Positions 44,195-52,417 are shown, numbered from the stretch's first letter. The stretch is 64,000 nt of DNA from Streptomyces sp. NRRL F-6676 (GCF_000725625.1 NZ_JOHS01000011.1:62001-126000), one strand, 5' to 3'. Notes: generated from the letters alone by a model not told the origin. Translations and numbers: made by a program.

Positions 44195-45562
44195 CTAACC
44201 GCCGTTCCTCAGCGCCTGCTCGATGCGCGCGTTCGCCGTGGCGGCGGCACCGTCCAGGCACTTCGCGTAGACCCGGAACAGCACGGCCACGCTGTGCCCG
44301 GCGCGCGCGGCAACGACCTGCGGCTCAACACCCGAACTCAACCACGTCGACACGGCCGCATGACGAAGATCATAGGGACGCTTGGCCAACTGCGACGCGC
44401 GCTGAGCGGGGGTGAGCGCACGGGCGCGAGCCTCTGCCCACACCTCCCCATACCCGGTGTCCTGGACGAGCCCGCCCCGCGCGGTCCGGAACAGCCGGCC
44501 GTCGGGAGCCGTGCCGTACGCCGTGACGTGCCAGCGCAACAGGGCCACGAGATCCGGCGGAATCGGCACCGCGCGGACCGCTTTCCGGGGCCGGTGCTTG
44601 AGGCCGCGCCGGTCGTGCGCTTCACCGCTGTCCGTCCATGCGGACCCGGACCGCGGGCGGGTCTCTCGGAGCCGAAGCGTCCCCCACCCACGGCGGGGAA
44701 GGTCGCAGTCCTGTAGACGCAATCCGATGACTTCCGCCGGCCGCGCCGCCGCGTAGTACATGCAGCCGAAGAACGCCACGAGACGGCGCCCCCGGGCGCT
44801 CTGTGTCCGCACGGCATCGAGCAGGGCGAGAGCCTGCCGGGGATCGGGAACAGAGGCGGGGTCCAATTCCTCCGACACCTGTTCAGGAGCTTTCCACTGC
44901 ACCTGTGGCAATGGATTGTCCGTCAGGCGGCCGGCGTCGACGGCGTAGCCGAGCGCGTTATGGAAGATGGCCCGCTTCCGCCGGATGGTCGACGCGGAAG
45001 CGGTCGTGCCGTCCAACTTCCTGGTCAGGGCTTCCAGAGCCGCGCGCACTCGCATGCGGTCGGCCAGGGCGGAGGTGGGCAGGGATTTACGCTCGAACCA
45101 GTCGAGTACCTTCGCCACTTCGGCCGGCGGTTCCTCGTTGCGGCGGCTCACGTTGAACGCCCAACTGTAGAGAGCCGTCCGCACCGTCCGGGGGTCGGCC
45201 ATTCCCTTGGTGTCCTTGACCAGAGCGGGCGTGACCGTGGCCATCGCTTCGGCGAGCGTCCGGCGAGTGGAGCCGGGGGAGTGCGTCCACTTCATCTCGA
45301 TGTACTCGCGGGCGTGGCGGTACCAACTGACGTCGTCGCGCTCTCGCAGCTCTGCGAGCGGCAACCCCGTCGACTCGTCGAACGGCTCGCCGGCGTGGGC
45401 CGCCCGCAGCAACTCGGCCCGTCGGCCATCGGCCAGCGTCTTGGTGCGGAACGTCTGGGAGTGCGGGGTGTCGCCCGTCTTCCAGCGCAGTTCGGCGGAA
45501 CTCTGCCCCCGGTCCTTCCGCTGCCGGACGGACCAAATCCGAACGTCGTACGTCTTCCCCAT
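44195..45562 (-). CDS. int: tyrosine site-specific integrase
   Basis: 455 aa. Catalytic residues: Arg274 in AAARPAEVIGLRL, the box II segment YDLRHAAVS with Arg400, His423 in RAGHS and the nucleophile Tyr432 in RVYAK. The first position of the HxxR box is Tyr (YDLR). The N-terminal arm-binding and SAM-like core-binding domains occupy residues 1-215. It catalyses integration at the adjacent tRNA-Tyr site. Reads toward attL, with the stop 159 bp from the core. Confidence 0.95.
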   Translation of the reverse strand: MGKTYDVRIWSVRQRKDRGQSSAELRWKTGDTPHSQTFRTKTLADGRRAELLRAAHAGEPFDESTGLPLAELRERDDVSWYRHAREYIEMKWTHSPGSTRRTLAEAMATVTPALVKDTKGMADPRTVRTALYSWAFNVSRRNEEPPAEVAKVLDWFERKSLPTSALADRMRVRAALEALTRKLDGTTASASTIRRKRAIFHNALGYAVDAGRLTDNPLPQVQWKAPEQVSEELDPASVPDPRQALALLDAVRTQSARGRRLVAFFGCMYYAAARPAEVIGLRLQDCDLPRRGWGTLRLRETRPRSGSAWTDSGEAHDRRGLKHRPRKAVRAVPIPPDLVALLRWHVTAYGTAPDGRLFRTARGGLVQDTGYGEVWAEARARALTPAQRASQLAKRPYDLRHAAVSTWLSSGVEPQVVAARAGHSVAVLFRVYAKCLDGAAATANARIEQALRNGG

Positions 45563-45580
45563 CGGGGGCCTTCCTGTGGG

Positions 45581-45608
45581 AAGGGGCCCGGCATGAGCCG
45601 GGCCCCTT
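45581..45608. terminator. hairpin between xis and int
   Basis: AAGGGGCCCGGC-ATGA-GCCGGGCCCCTT, 12-bp perfect stem, 19-46 bp upstream of the integrase ATG. It could limit transcription into int from the upstream genes. Confidence 0.7.
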
Positions 45609-45634
45609 GGGTCGTTGCTGAGTTGTTCTTCGCG

Positions 45635-45823
45635 CTATGCGGCGTCCTGCTCGCAGCGCTCCCACCACGCGTCAAGGTCGCTGCGGCGGCAACGGAGGTG
45701 CCCGTTCGGGAGCTTGATGAGCTTGGGTGCCTTGCCACGGGCGCGCATGCGGTAGAAGGCGGCGCGGCTCATCTCGATCTCTTCGAGGACTTCGGGGAGC
45801 TTGAGCATCTTGGGGGTGGCCAA
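45635..45823 (-). CDS. xis: excisionase / helix-turn-helix protein (AlpA/MerR-like)
   Basis: 62 aa. LKLPEVLEEIEMSRAAFYRM and LRCRRSDLDAWWERCEQ give the winged-helix fold of Xis/AlpA directional factors. Its place between int and the replication module is standard for pSAM2-like elements. Should bend the att sites for excision. Confidence 0.85.
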   Translation of the reverse strand: MATPKMLKLPEVLEEIEMSRAAFYRMRARGKAPKLIKLPNGHLRCRRSDLDAWWERCEQDAA

Positions 45824-45904
45824 GGCAAGGACTCCTTGTCAGGGTTCGCTGGGGAGGGAGAGCGGACTCCGGGGGCGTCCGCGTGTGTCCGAGGTGCGGA
45901 TTTC

Positions 45905-46114
45905 TGCGTCACCGCGTCATCTGCGTCATTCACGCTCGTGACCTGCGGGTTTGAGTGACGCAGGGGGTACCGAGGTGCGTCATCGGTGACACAGGCGCGC
46001 GTCACCGGGGTGACGCGGGTGACGCGAGGTGACGCAGCCGCCGCCCTTCTGCGTCACCGCACTCTCGGCAGCTCACGGGCCGTTTGCCGTCCGTGGGTGA
46101 CGCAGGTGACGCAG
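45905..46114. repeat. iteron-like array of GTGACGC(A)
   Basis: In the 472-bp gap between xis and the helicase gene, GTGACGC or its complement occurs at 45905, 45955, 45999, 46010, 46019, 46029, 46050, 46097 and 46106, with near matches (GCGTCAT) at 45914, 45922 and 45976. Spacing of the closest copies is 9-10 bp. Direct and inverted copies are mixed. Candidate replication origin or Rep/Xis binding region. The rest of the gap, to 46295, has no supported gene. Confidence 0.75.
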
Positions 46115-46295
46115 GGTCTCTTCTCTTCGGACAAGAGAGAGGGTGGTGTCTGTTGTAGTGCGCGGCTCAGAACGTGAAGAAGGAGCCGCTTCGCGGCGCG
46201 ACCGTTGCAGGGCGGCGCCGCCGCCCGGACAGCAAGAAGAGCACGCCGTGCGCGGGTGCTCTTCTTGCTTGTGTCCGTGGCGGGCGTGCGGGCGG

Positions 46296-47771
46296 TCAGA
46301 ACGCCGGTTCCTGCTCGTGCGGGGGCGGCGCCGGGGGCCGCGCCATCTCGATGTACCGCGCCGCCTTGGTGCGCCCCCAGTCAACGAGTACGCCCCGGGC
46401 GGCGAGGGTGGGCTGTAGACGCTTGAGGCGGTCCGAGAGCACCTTGCCGGTGGTCGGCCAGCCTTTGGGAAGGGGGCGGCACTCCTCGCCCGCGTAGAGG
46501 CCCGTGAGGGCGTGCAGCCACTCGGCAGAGGTCATGCGCTCCTCTGCCCCCGGCGCGAGGCCGGCGGCGTACTTCAGCACCGTCTGCGCCAGCAGGTCAC
46601 CCTCGATGACGTCGTCGTTGAGGTCATCCAGACTGGCCCGGTAGGCGGCGAGCGCACCGAACCCGGTGGCTGCGTCGAGCTGCGCGCACAGGTGCGCGAA
46701 GTCCGCCATCCGCAGGTCGGTCGGGATGTCCGCTTCCGCCGCACGCACCTTGACCGTGAGATCAAGCAGAGAGCCGAGAATCACGGGCAGGGCCTGTGCG
46801 TACTCCGCCCACAGCTCCGCTTCCGTGCGCCGGAGCTTGGGCCGCTCCAACCGCAGAGGAAGGAGCCGTTCGGCAAGGTCGGGCCGGATCACGCCCACGT
46901 CGATCCCGGTGAGCAACAGGGGGCGGCGGTAGCGGGCGCGGACCACGTCCCCATCGGTGTACAGGGCACGCTTGACGGTCTCGGCCCCGGTGACGATGCA
47001 GCACATCGCGTCGGACAGGTCGGGAGCGAGGTGGGAGAGGTTGTCCAGGGCGGTGACCCATCCGGCGGCCACGGCCGCGATCAGGTTCTCTTCGTCCTTG
47101 GGGGCCCGTCGCAGGTCCCCGCTCATGCCCTCGATGATCCGTACGAGCATCCGGCCGCCCGTCGACTTGCCCGCGCCCTGGGGGCCGGTGAGGAACGGGG
47201 CGGGGACAGGAACGGACGGACCGAGACAGCCGACCAGCCACGCGAGGGCCAGGCACTCGGTCTCGGCGGTGGCGAAGTTGCACAGCCTCAGCAGGAGATC
47301 GATGCCCTTGCCGTCGGTGTCCTTGACCGGCGTGGGCAACTCGCCCGTGAGCTGCGTACGGCGCCAGCACACCTCTGCCGGGTCCGGGGTGCGGATGTCC
47401 CATCCGGTGGGGTGGATGCGGACGGACTGTCCGTCGTCGCGGCCCAGGTCCAACCACGTCGCCCCGTCGAACCCGGGCGCAACGCGGATGTGCACGGGCT
47501 GTACGTCCTGACTCAGGGCCAAGGCTTCGATCAAGTCGAGTGCCTCCTTCAAGGCGGTGCCGTTGAAGACGCCGTGTCCGTCGCGGAACAGTCCGACCAT
47601 GAGTTCCTGCCGGTGGCTTCCCGTCGTGCCCTGGGAACGGATCGGGCGGGCCACGGGGTGGCCGTTCCTCTGCGCGTACACGGTGCCGTCAGCGGTGCGG
47701 AAGTACCGGAAGTGGCTCTGCGCGTAGTCCGCGATGACCTCGCGCGCCGGGTTCTTGTCGTCGTCGGACAC
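46296..47771 (-). CDS. AICE replication ATPase/helicase-like protein
   Basis: 491 aa. Walker A FLTGPQGAGKSTGGRML near 198 and Walker B-like GWVTALDNLSHLAPDLSDAM near 240, with LLLTGIDVGVIRPDLAERLL afterward, resemble superfamily 3/D5-type helicase ATPases and other AICE ATP-binding proteins. The N-terminal 170 residues are a separate domain (VIADYAQSHFRYFRTADGTV). It immediately follows the Prim-Pol gene, suggesting a primase-helicase pair for element replication. Ends in a Pro-rich tail. Confidence 0.75.
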   Translation of the reverse strand: MSDDDKNPAREVIADYAQSHFRYFRTADGTVYAQRNGHPVARPIRSQGTTGSHRQELMVGLFRDGHGVFNGTALKEALDLIEALALSQDVQPVHIRVAPGFDGATWLDLGRDDGQSVRIHPTGWDIRTPDPAEVCWRRTQLTGELPTPVKDTDGKGIDLLLRLCNFATAETECLALAWLVGCLGPSVPVPAPFLTGPQGAGKSTGGRMLVRIIEGMSGDLRRAPKDEENLIAAVAAGWVTALDNLSHLAPDLSDAMCCIVTGAETVKRALYTDGDVVRARYRRPLLLTGIDVGVIRPDLAERLLPLRLERPKLRRTEAELWAEYAQALPVILGSLLDLTVKVRAAEADIPTDLRMADFAHLCAQLDAATGFGALAAYRASLDDLNDDVIEGDLLAQTVLKYAAGLAPGAEERMTSAEWLHALTGLYAGEECRPLPKGWPTTGKVLSDRLKRLQPTLAARGVLVDWGRTKAARYIEMARPPAPPPHEQEPAF

Positions 47772-47774
47772 GGA

Positions 47775-48641
47775 TCACAACCCCAACCGGGTGCGGGCGT
47801 TGACCCACGCGTCGGTGCAGTGCCGGGCCGTCTCGCCCTTGGACTGCGCGGCGGCGAACAGCCGGGCAACGTGGGCGTCGGTGAGGCAGCCGCACCGGCC
47901 GTGCGCGGACAGCACCGCGAGGAACGTCCGGTAGACGGTCGCGTGCACCGCAGTGCTGGCTTCGGTGATGCGCTGCTCGGCCATGACGATGCCGCGTTCG
48001 AGGTAGGCGGGCGAGCGGTGAGGACAGTCGCCGCCGGCCCCCGCGGGTACGGTGACCGCCGGCGCCGGGCGGGCCGTCGGCAGTTCCTTCACGGCCAGCT
48101 GGCGGACGGCGTCCGGCAGGGCGGCCAGAGCGCCCGTGCCGGGTCCGAGGTAGCGGGCGTAGGCCATGGTCGACTTGAGGTCGACGCCGGGGCGCACGGC
48201 GTTGTGCGACGGCATGGCGCCCCGGTAGAGCCAGTGCTCACCGCGCGTCGTCGGCACGGTCCGCGTGGCGGGGAGGTTCTGCCGTGCCCAGTCGACGGCC
48301 GCCCGGTTGTCCAGGTCCACCACGGTCAGCCCGGCGGCGCCGGGGTGGTAGGCGACGCAGGCGGCCCGCCGCCATGCGGCCGTCCATGTCGGGGACGTGA
48401 GGGTGTCCAGGTCGGCGGTCGCGGCGGCCCACCCGTGGCACAGGCCGGGGCAGCGGCACGGGCCCGGCGTCTTCATGTTCGGCCGGCCGCCGCACGCGTT
48501 CTGCGCGCACCGGCGGCAGTTGCCGAACGGCACCTTGCCCTCGCGCAACGGCAGCACGGGCACGCCGACGGCGGCCAGTCCGAGTGCGACGGCCAACGGT
48601 GGCCGGCCGGGCGCTCGCCGGATGGGGGAGCGTTGAGTCAT
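47775..48641 (-). CDS. bifunctional DNA primase/polymerase (Prim-Pol)
   Basis: 288 aa. GLAAVGVPVLPLREGKVPF opens the fold; a Cys cluster (CRRCAQNACGG, CRCPGLCHGW) is inserted as in actinobacterial Prim-Pol proteins; the metal Asp pair is in LTVVDLDNRAAVDWA and the later GVDLKSTMAYARYLGPGT carries further catalytic residues. The ATG at 48641 has GGAGG 7 bp upstream; this RBS lies in a 92-bp sequence repeated exactly before the methyltransferase gene. The helicase gene follows 3 bp later. Confidence 0.85.
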   Translation of the reverse strand: MTQRSPIRRAPGRPPLAVALGLAAVGVPVLPLREGKVPFGNCRRCAQNACGGRPNMKTPGPCRCPGLCHGWAAATADLDTLTSPTWTAAWRRAACVAYHPGAAGLTVVDLDNRAAVDWARQNLPATRTVPTTRGEHWLYRGAMPSHNAVRPGVDLKSTMAYARYLGPGTGALAALPDAVRQLAVKELPTARPAPAVTVPAGAGGDCPHRSPAYLERGIVMAEQRITEASTAVHATVYRTFLAVLSAHGRCGCLTDAHVARLFAAAQSKGETARHCTDAWVNARTRLGL

Positions 48642-48728
48642 GCTGGATGCCTCCAACAGGTCTGTTGTGGACTGGTTGGCCGGGGCGACCGCGTGTCTTT
48701 GGCGAGAGGTGCGGTCGCCCCGGGCGTG
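48637..48728. repeat. 92-bp direct repeat, copy 1
   Basis: Identical to 49928-50019 (offset 1291). On the minus strand it holds the start codon and RBS of the Prim-Pol gene, and a perfect 11-bp-stem hairpin (GGGGCGACCGC / GCGGTCGCCCC, about 48694-48722). With copy 2 it brackets the methyltransferase gene. Confidence 0.95.
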
Positions 48729-48729
48729 T

Positions 48730-49932
48730 TCATGCAATGTCCAGCGCGAGCTGGGACGGGCCGCAGTCCATGGCTTCGGCCGTGAGGGTGGCCAGCAGCG
48801 CGCGGTAGGCGTGGGCGGCCTGGTGGATGACGACGCCGTTGCCGAGGATCTTGAGCTGGTCGGAGCGGGACAGGTTCAGGTCCGTGCCGGTGACCCAGCC
48901 GGTATCGGCGCCCATCATCCATTCGACGAATGCCGGGGACAGGCGGCGGTTGCCTTTGGTGCCGGGCTCGGTCGGCTCCGGGGCGGGGCGTCCGAGGATG
49001 GTTTCCCAGCGGCGGATGGCGGGTCCGTAGTCGGTGCCGTTGGTGGCCACCCAACGCCCCTCCGACGCCCTGGGCGTGGGTAGGAGGTTGACCACCACCT
49101 CGTTCAGCGGCCGGGAGTTGGTGCCGACCAGGTTGGAGGCGCCGGACTTCCAGTCACGGGCCGCCGGGGTGGGCAGCAGGGTGACGGCGGTGCGCAGGTT
49201 CATGCCGCCCTTGCGCTTGGGGGAGGTGCCGGGGCCGCCGGTCCCGTCGGCGGCGGCCGGGGTGGGCAGCAGCCTCAGCCCTCGGTCGGGGGCAGCAAGA
49301 AGACCACTTCGTCCTCCAGCGTGGGCCCGTGCCCCCCGGCGCGGCGCTTGTCCGGGTGCTGCGGGCCGCCGTTGCGGCTCAACTGCGAGGTGGGGGTCTT
49401 CAGCAGCGGGATACGCGAGGGCGAACCAGCGGTCACGCCGGTGGCAGGCTCCGACTTCGGGATCACCAGCGCGTAGGCACATCCACCGCGCGTCATACCC
49501 GATCGCGGCCAGGTCGGCGGCGACGACGTCGAGTCCGCGGCTTCGGATGGCGGCGACGTTTTCCAGGAAGACGAGTCGGGGTCGAAGGTGGCGAATGGCG
49601 CGGGCGACGGTTTTCCACAGTCCCGATCGGTCACCGGCGATCCCTTCCCGAGGTCCGGCGTTGGAGATGTCCTGGCAGGGGAAACCGGCGGTCAGCGCCG
49701 CCGGGCGCGGCAGGGAGGTGGACAGGGTGGGCCAGTCGACCGCCGTGATGTCTCCCAGGTTGCGGGTGTGGGGCAGGCGGGCGGCCAGCAGCCGGGAGGC
49801 GGCCGGGTCCTTCTCCGCGACCACGGTCGCGGGCAGGCCGGTGACGGCTTCCACGGCCAGGTCCAGTGCACCGGAGCCGGTGCACAAGCTGACGCTGCCG
49901 CCCTCCGGCGGCACGCCGTGAGCATGGGTCAT
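48730..49932 (-). CDS. C5-cytosine DNA methyltransferase
   Basis: 400 aa. Motif IV GFPCQDISNAGPR has the catalytic Cys86; motif VI is the ENV in RLVFLENVAAIRSRG; motif VIII-like CHRRDRWFALAYP; motif X GNGVVIHQAAHAYRAL. The target recognition part is Pro/Arg-rich and contains three LLPTP repeats, a common decoration in actinophage and AICE methylases. Motif I is degenerate (SLCTGSGALDLAVEA). No matching restriction gene is adjacent, so an anti-restriction or epigenetic role is likely. Start and RBS are in repeat copy 2. Confidence 0.92.
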   Translation of the reverse strand: MTHAHGVPPEGGSVSLCTGSGALDLAVEAVTGLPATVVAEKDPAASRLLAARLPHTRNLGDITAVDWPTLSTSLPRPAALTAGFPCQDISNAGPREGIAGDRSGLWKTVARAIRHLRPRLVFLENVAAIRSRGLDVVAADLAAIGYDARWMCLRAGDPEVGACHRRDRWFALAYPAAEDPHLAVEPQRRPAAPGQAPRRGARAHAGGRSGLLAAPDRGLRLLPTPAAADGTGGPGTSPKRKGGMNLRTAVTLLPTPAARDWKSGASNLVGTNSRPLNEVVVNLLPTPRASEGRWVATNGTDYGPAIRRWETILGRPAPEPTEPGTKGNRRLSPAFVEWMMGADTGWVTGTDLNLSRSDQLKILGNGVVIHQAAHAYRALLATLTAEAMDCGPSQLALDIA

Positions 49933-50019
49933 GCTGGATGCCTCCAACAGGTCTGTTGTGGACTGGTTGGCCGGGGCGACCGCGTGTCTTTGGCGAGAGG
50001 TGCGGTCGCCCCGGGCGTG
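49928..50019. repeat. 92-bp direct repeat, copy 2
   Basis: Identical to 48637-48728. Contains the methyltransferase start codon, its GGAGG and the same hairpin. The stop of the next gene upstream on the strand is at 50021. Confidence 0.95.
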
Positions 50020-50020
50020 G

Positions 50021-50530
50021 CTAGTGGTGCGTGGCCCAGTGGGCGTATTCCTGGCGGACGTAGCCGCGGGGGTCGGCGGCCGTGGCCGGGTGTTCGGGCC
50101 AGTAGGGGGCGCCGTGGTAGTCGCCGGGGCCGCCTCGGTCGTGCTCGATGAGGCGGCGGGCCGCTTCGGTGGCCACCTCGGACGCGTCGCCGGGGGCGCC
50201 ATCCTGTTCGTCGCTCAGCGCGATGCGGTCCAACAGCGCGGCCTTGCGAAGCCAGAACTCACGGCCCAGCTCTGTGCCGAACGGCTTGTCGGCGGCCGTC
50301 TGCGCGGTCCATCCGATCTCGCGGACCATGCTGGGGGCGAGCGCGTACGCGTCTTCCGGGGTGGGCCACGGTCCCGGCTCGGGGCGGTGGTCGGCGGTGA
50401 GGTAGAGGCGGACGCGGTCGCTGCCGCGGGCCGGGTACCGGCGGACGGTTCCGGCCGCGAACGCGCCGCTGAGTGCGGCGGTGACGCGGTCGGTGTCGTC
50501 GGACTCGCAGATGATGCGGATTTCGAACAT
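50021..50530 (-). CDS. hypothetical protein
   Basis: 169 aa, soluble, no family recognised. The N-terminus alternates like a ferredoxin-fold strand-helix (MFEIRIICESDDTDRVTAAL then GTVRRYPARGSDRVRLYLTA). The C-terminus is rich in aromatic/His residues (PYWPEHPATAAD, EYAHWATHH). Codon usage is typical. The ATG follows GAAAGGCAGCC. Lies 9 bp after the TGT-like gene and before the methyltransferase leader, so it may belong to the same DNA-modification group. Confidence 0.7.
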   Translation of the reverse strand: MFEIRIICESDDTDRVTAALSGAFAAGTVRRYPARGSDRVRLYLTADHRPEPGPWPTPEDAYALAPSMVREIGWTAQTAADKPFGTELGREFWLRKAALLDRIALSDEQDGAPGDASEVATEAARRLIEHDRGGPGDYHGAPYWPEHPATAADPRGYVRQEYAHWATHH

Positions 50531-50539
50531 GGCTGCCTT

Positions 50540-51334
50540 TCAGGCTGCGTCGAGGAGGGGCTGTTGCCAGGGCGGCAGGGTGGCCAGAAGGCGGGTGCGC
50601 CAGTGCAGGGCGTAGTCGAGGCAGTTGGCGCAGTTCTTGTGCGGGTGGCCGGGCAGTGGGGGCCGGTAGCGGGCGTGGGAGCTCCACGCGGCGGAGTCGG
50701 CAGAGGCGAGCAGGTGCCCCACGCGCTGCAGACCGAGGATTTTGAAGCCGAAGCCGTGCAGTTTGAGCCCGTGGGCGGCCATGGCGGTGACGATGGCGGC
50801 GCCCTGGCGGGTGGACTGCAAGCGGCAGACGGAGCCGAGTCCTACGGTCGGCTCGGCGCGTAGGTCGACGCCGGCCCGCTCGTACAGTTCTACGCACTGC
50901 TCGTACTCCGGGACTGTGCGGCCTTGCAGGACCGGGGCTATGCGGAGGTCGGGTGCGAGGGAGCGCAGTTCCAGGAAGTTGGCGACGGTACGGCGCTGGT
51001 GCTCCGCCACGCTGAGGTGGGTTCCCACGAAGGTGAGCGGGCCGGCGGTGCCGCCGTGGATGATGAGGTCTTCACACATCCAGTCCTGTGGTGCTGCCCA
51101 GTCGTAGGGGCCGACGCATTCCCAGATGCGGCGCAGGTCCGCGATGTACTGGCGCGGGCTGCGGGTCCACTGGCCGTGGCGCTGGAGCTCCGAGAAGCCG
51201 CCGGAATCGACTGCGTACGGGCCACGGGCGGGATACAGCTTGGCTGCGGCGGCGAAGTGCTCGGACTTCAAGAACAGCGGCACGTCCGTCAGGCGGATCC
51301 AATGGCGTTTGTGGGTTGTCAGGTAGAACCGCAC
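50540..51334 (-). CDS. queuine/archaeosine transglycosylase-like protein (TGT/DpdA superfamily)
   Basis: 264 aa. PYAVDSGGFSELQRHGQW carries the DSGGF core of tRNA-guanine transglycosylases (Asp43 as base-recognising residue); DWAAPQDWMCED supplies the second region, VLQGRTVPEYEQCVELYERA and HGFGFKILGLQRVG further TIM-barrel strands; the C-terminal HPHKNCANCLDYALH may bind zinc. Shorter than tRNA TGT (about 370), like phage or mobile-element DpdA-type homologues that put deazaguanine into DNA. GTG at 51334 is chosen for GAGGGGG 5 bp upstream; the longer frame has none. Confidence 0.75.
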   Translation of the reverse strand: MRFYLTTHKRHWIRLTDVPLFLKSEHFAAAAKLYPARGPYAVDSGGFSELQRHGQWTRSPRQYIADLRRIWECVGPYDWAAPQDWMCEDLIIHGGTAGPLTFVGTHLSVAEHQRRTVANFLELRSLAPDLRIAPVLQGRTVPEYEQCVELYERAGVDLRAEPTVGLGSVCRLQSTRQGAAIVTAMAAHGLKLHGFGFKILGLQRVGHLLASADSAAWSSHARYRPPLPGHPHKNCANCLDYALHWRTRLLATLPPWQQPLLDAA

Positions 51335-51344
51335 GCACGCCCCC

Positions 51345-51800
51345 TCAGCCGTTGAAGGTGCTGCGCTTGATGACGGCCTTGCGGATGTTGACCGTGCTCC
51401 CGTTGCGTCCGCCGGTGATCCCACGCACGGGCAGACGCCAGGCGAGAACCGCGAGCGCGGCCCACATCAGCGCCCCGGAGCCGACCCCGGCGGCGGCGTT
51501 GACGATCTCGCCCACGCCGTAGCCAGCGCCGGCGGCCAGGGCGCCGCCGCCGATCCCGGCGCCGACGAAGCGCTGCGCGACGGGGTCGAGCAGGGGCAGC
51601 GGGGTGAGGTCGCGCGGCTCGGGGCGGACGATGGGGGCGGGGGCGAGGTGCTTGGGCATGGGGACCATGCGCCCGTACGCGTCGGGCACCCACACCACCA
51701 GCTCACGCTCAGCGGCCAGTTCGACCGCCGCCGGGGCGGGTGCGTAGGTTTCGGCCGGCGTGTGGTGGTGGGTGAGGGCGGGCGGTATCGGGTCGTTCAC
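51345..51800 (-). CDS. hypothetical membrane protein (Spd-like)
   Basis: 151 aa from GTG at 51800. A Pro/His-rich head (NDPIPPALTHHHTPAETYAP) leads to two hydrophobic Gly/Ala segments (GAGIGGGALAAGAGYGVGEI and ALMWAALAVLAWRLPVRGI) and a basic C-terminus (NIRKAVIKRSTFNG). Small membrane proteins of this sort beside traB assist mycelial spread of AICEs and conjugative plasmids; the assignment to Spd proteins is by position. Confidence 0.65.
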   Translation of the reverse strand: MNDPIPPALTHHHTPAETYAPAPAAVELAAERELVVWVPDAYGRMVPMPKHLAPAPIVRPEPRDLTPLPLLDPVAQRFVGAGIGGGALAAGAGYGVGEIVNAAAGVGSGALMWAALAVLAWRLPVRGITGGRNGSTVNIRKAVIKRSTFNG

Positions 51801-51811
51801 GGCGGTGCTCC

Positions 51812-52000
51812 TCACAGGTCGGGGAGCGCGGTGACGACGGCGCTCATGAGCTGGTTGACGGTGTCGGCGGCGCCGGTGGAAGCGAGGTAGAAGCCGAACA
51901 TCACGGCGACGAACGCGGAACCGGCGCTGAGCGAGCGGGTGCGCAGCAGCAGGGCGAGCAGGGCGCCGAAGAGCAGGGCGAGTGAGATGGTCACGGCCAT
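51812..52000 (-). CDS. small two-span membrane protein
   Basis: 62 aa: MAVTISLALLFGALLALLLR, then a short Ser-rich loop and AFVAVMFGFYLASTGAADTV. No cytoplasmic domain. In the group of small membrane genes downstream of traB; likely Spd-type. Its start follows GAAAGGACACCACC. Confidence 0.7.
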   Translation of the reverse strand: MAVTISLALLFGALLALLLRTRSLSAGSAFVAVMFGFYLASTGAADTVNQLMSAVVTALPDL

Positions 52001-52024
52001 GGCCGGTGGTGTCCTTTCGGTGGG

Positions 52025-52276
52025 TCAGCGGGTTCCGGCGCGGTAGGTGTGGGCGGCGCGGTTGTAGAGCCAGCGGCCGGCGCGTATGCGCTTGCCGTGG
52101 CCCTTGCAGCGGCGGCAGGTCTTGCCGCGCTTGGGCCGTCCCTTGCGGTCGGTGGTGACGTGGAAGCCGAAGCCGTGGCACTTGCGGCAGGGGCCGAACG
52201 GGCTGGCCGCACACACACTCGCGTAACCGAGGGTGACGGCGAGCAGGAGTGCGATAGTGAGCAGGATCGGGGTCAC
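52025..52276 (-). CDS. membrane-anchored zinc-finger protein
   Basis: 83 aa. One N-terminal membrane span (ILLTIALLLAVTLGYASVCA) followed by two CxxCxGxG-like motifs (CRKCHGFGF and CRRCKGHGK), the DnaJ-type zinc ribbon spacing, then a basic tail. Similar small proteins occur in many Streptomyces AICEs. GTGACCCC precedes the start. Function unknown. Confidence 0.75.
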   Translation of the reverse strand: MTPILLTIALLLAVTLGYASVCAASPFGPCRKCHGFGFHVTTDRKGRPKRGKTCRRCKGHGKRIRAGRWLYNRAAHTYRAGTR

Positions 52277-52317
52277 GAGGGCCCTCCCGGGGCGGGTTTC
52301 GCGGGTTTTCGCAGGTG

Positions 52318-52410
52318 GGCCGCTATCGGCTAGCGGCCTGATCAGATGCGGTGTGGGCCGCTAGCAAGACCTCTAGCGCTAGAGGGTTGGCGCTCTAGCG
52401 CTAGAGGTCT
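52318..52410. promoter_or_regulatory. CTAG-rich palindrome cluster at the traB 3' end (candidate clt)
   Basis: CTAGCG/CGCTAG occurs six times. Two 18-bp arms (52367-52384 and 52393-52410) form a perfect inverted repeat, and each arm contains the self-complementary CTCTAGCGCTAGAG. GCCGCTATCGGCTAGCGGC at about 52319 is a further inverted repeat. The cluster ends 7 bp from the traB stop, where clt sites lie in related plasmids. Confidence 0.6.
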
Positions 52411-52417
52411 CCCGGCG

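Noticed and set aside
48730..49932. Type II restriction-modification system
   Set aside because: Only a methyltransferase is recognisable; the adjacent 169-aa protein shows no nuclease motif.
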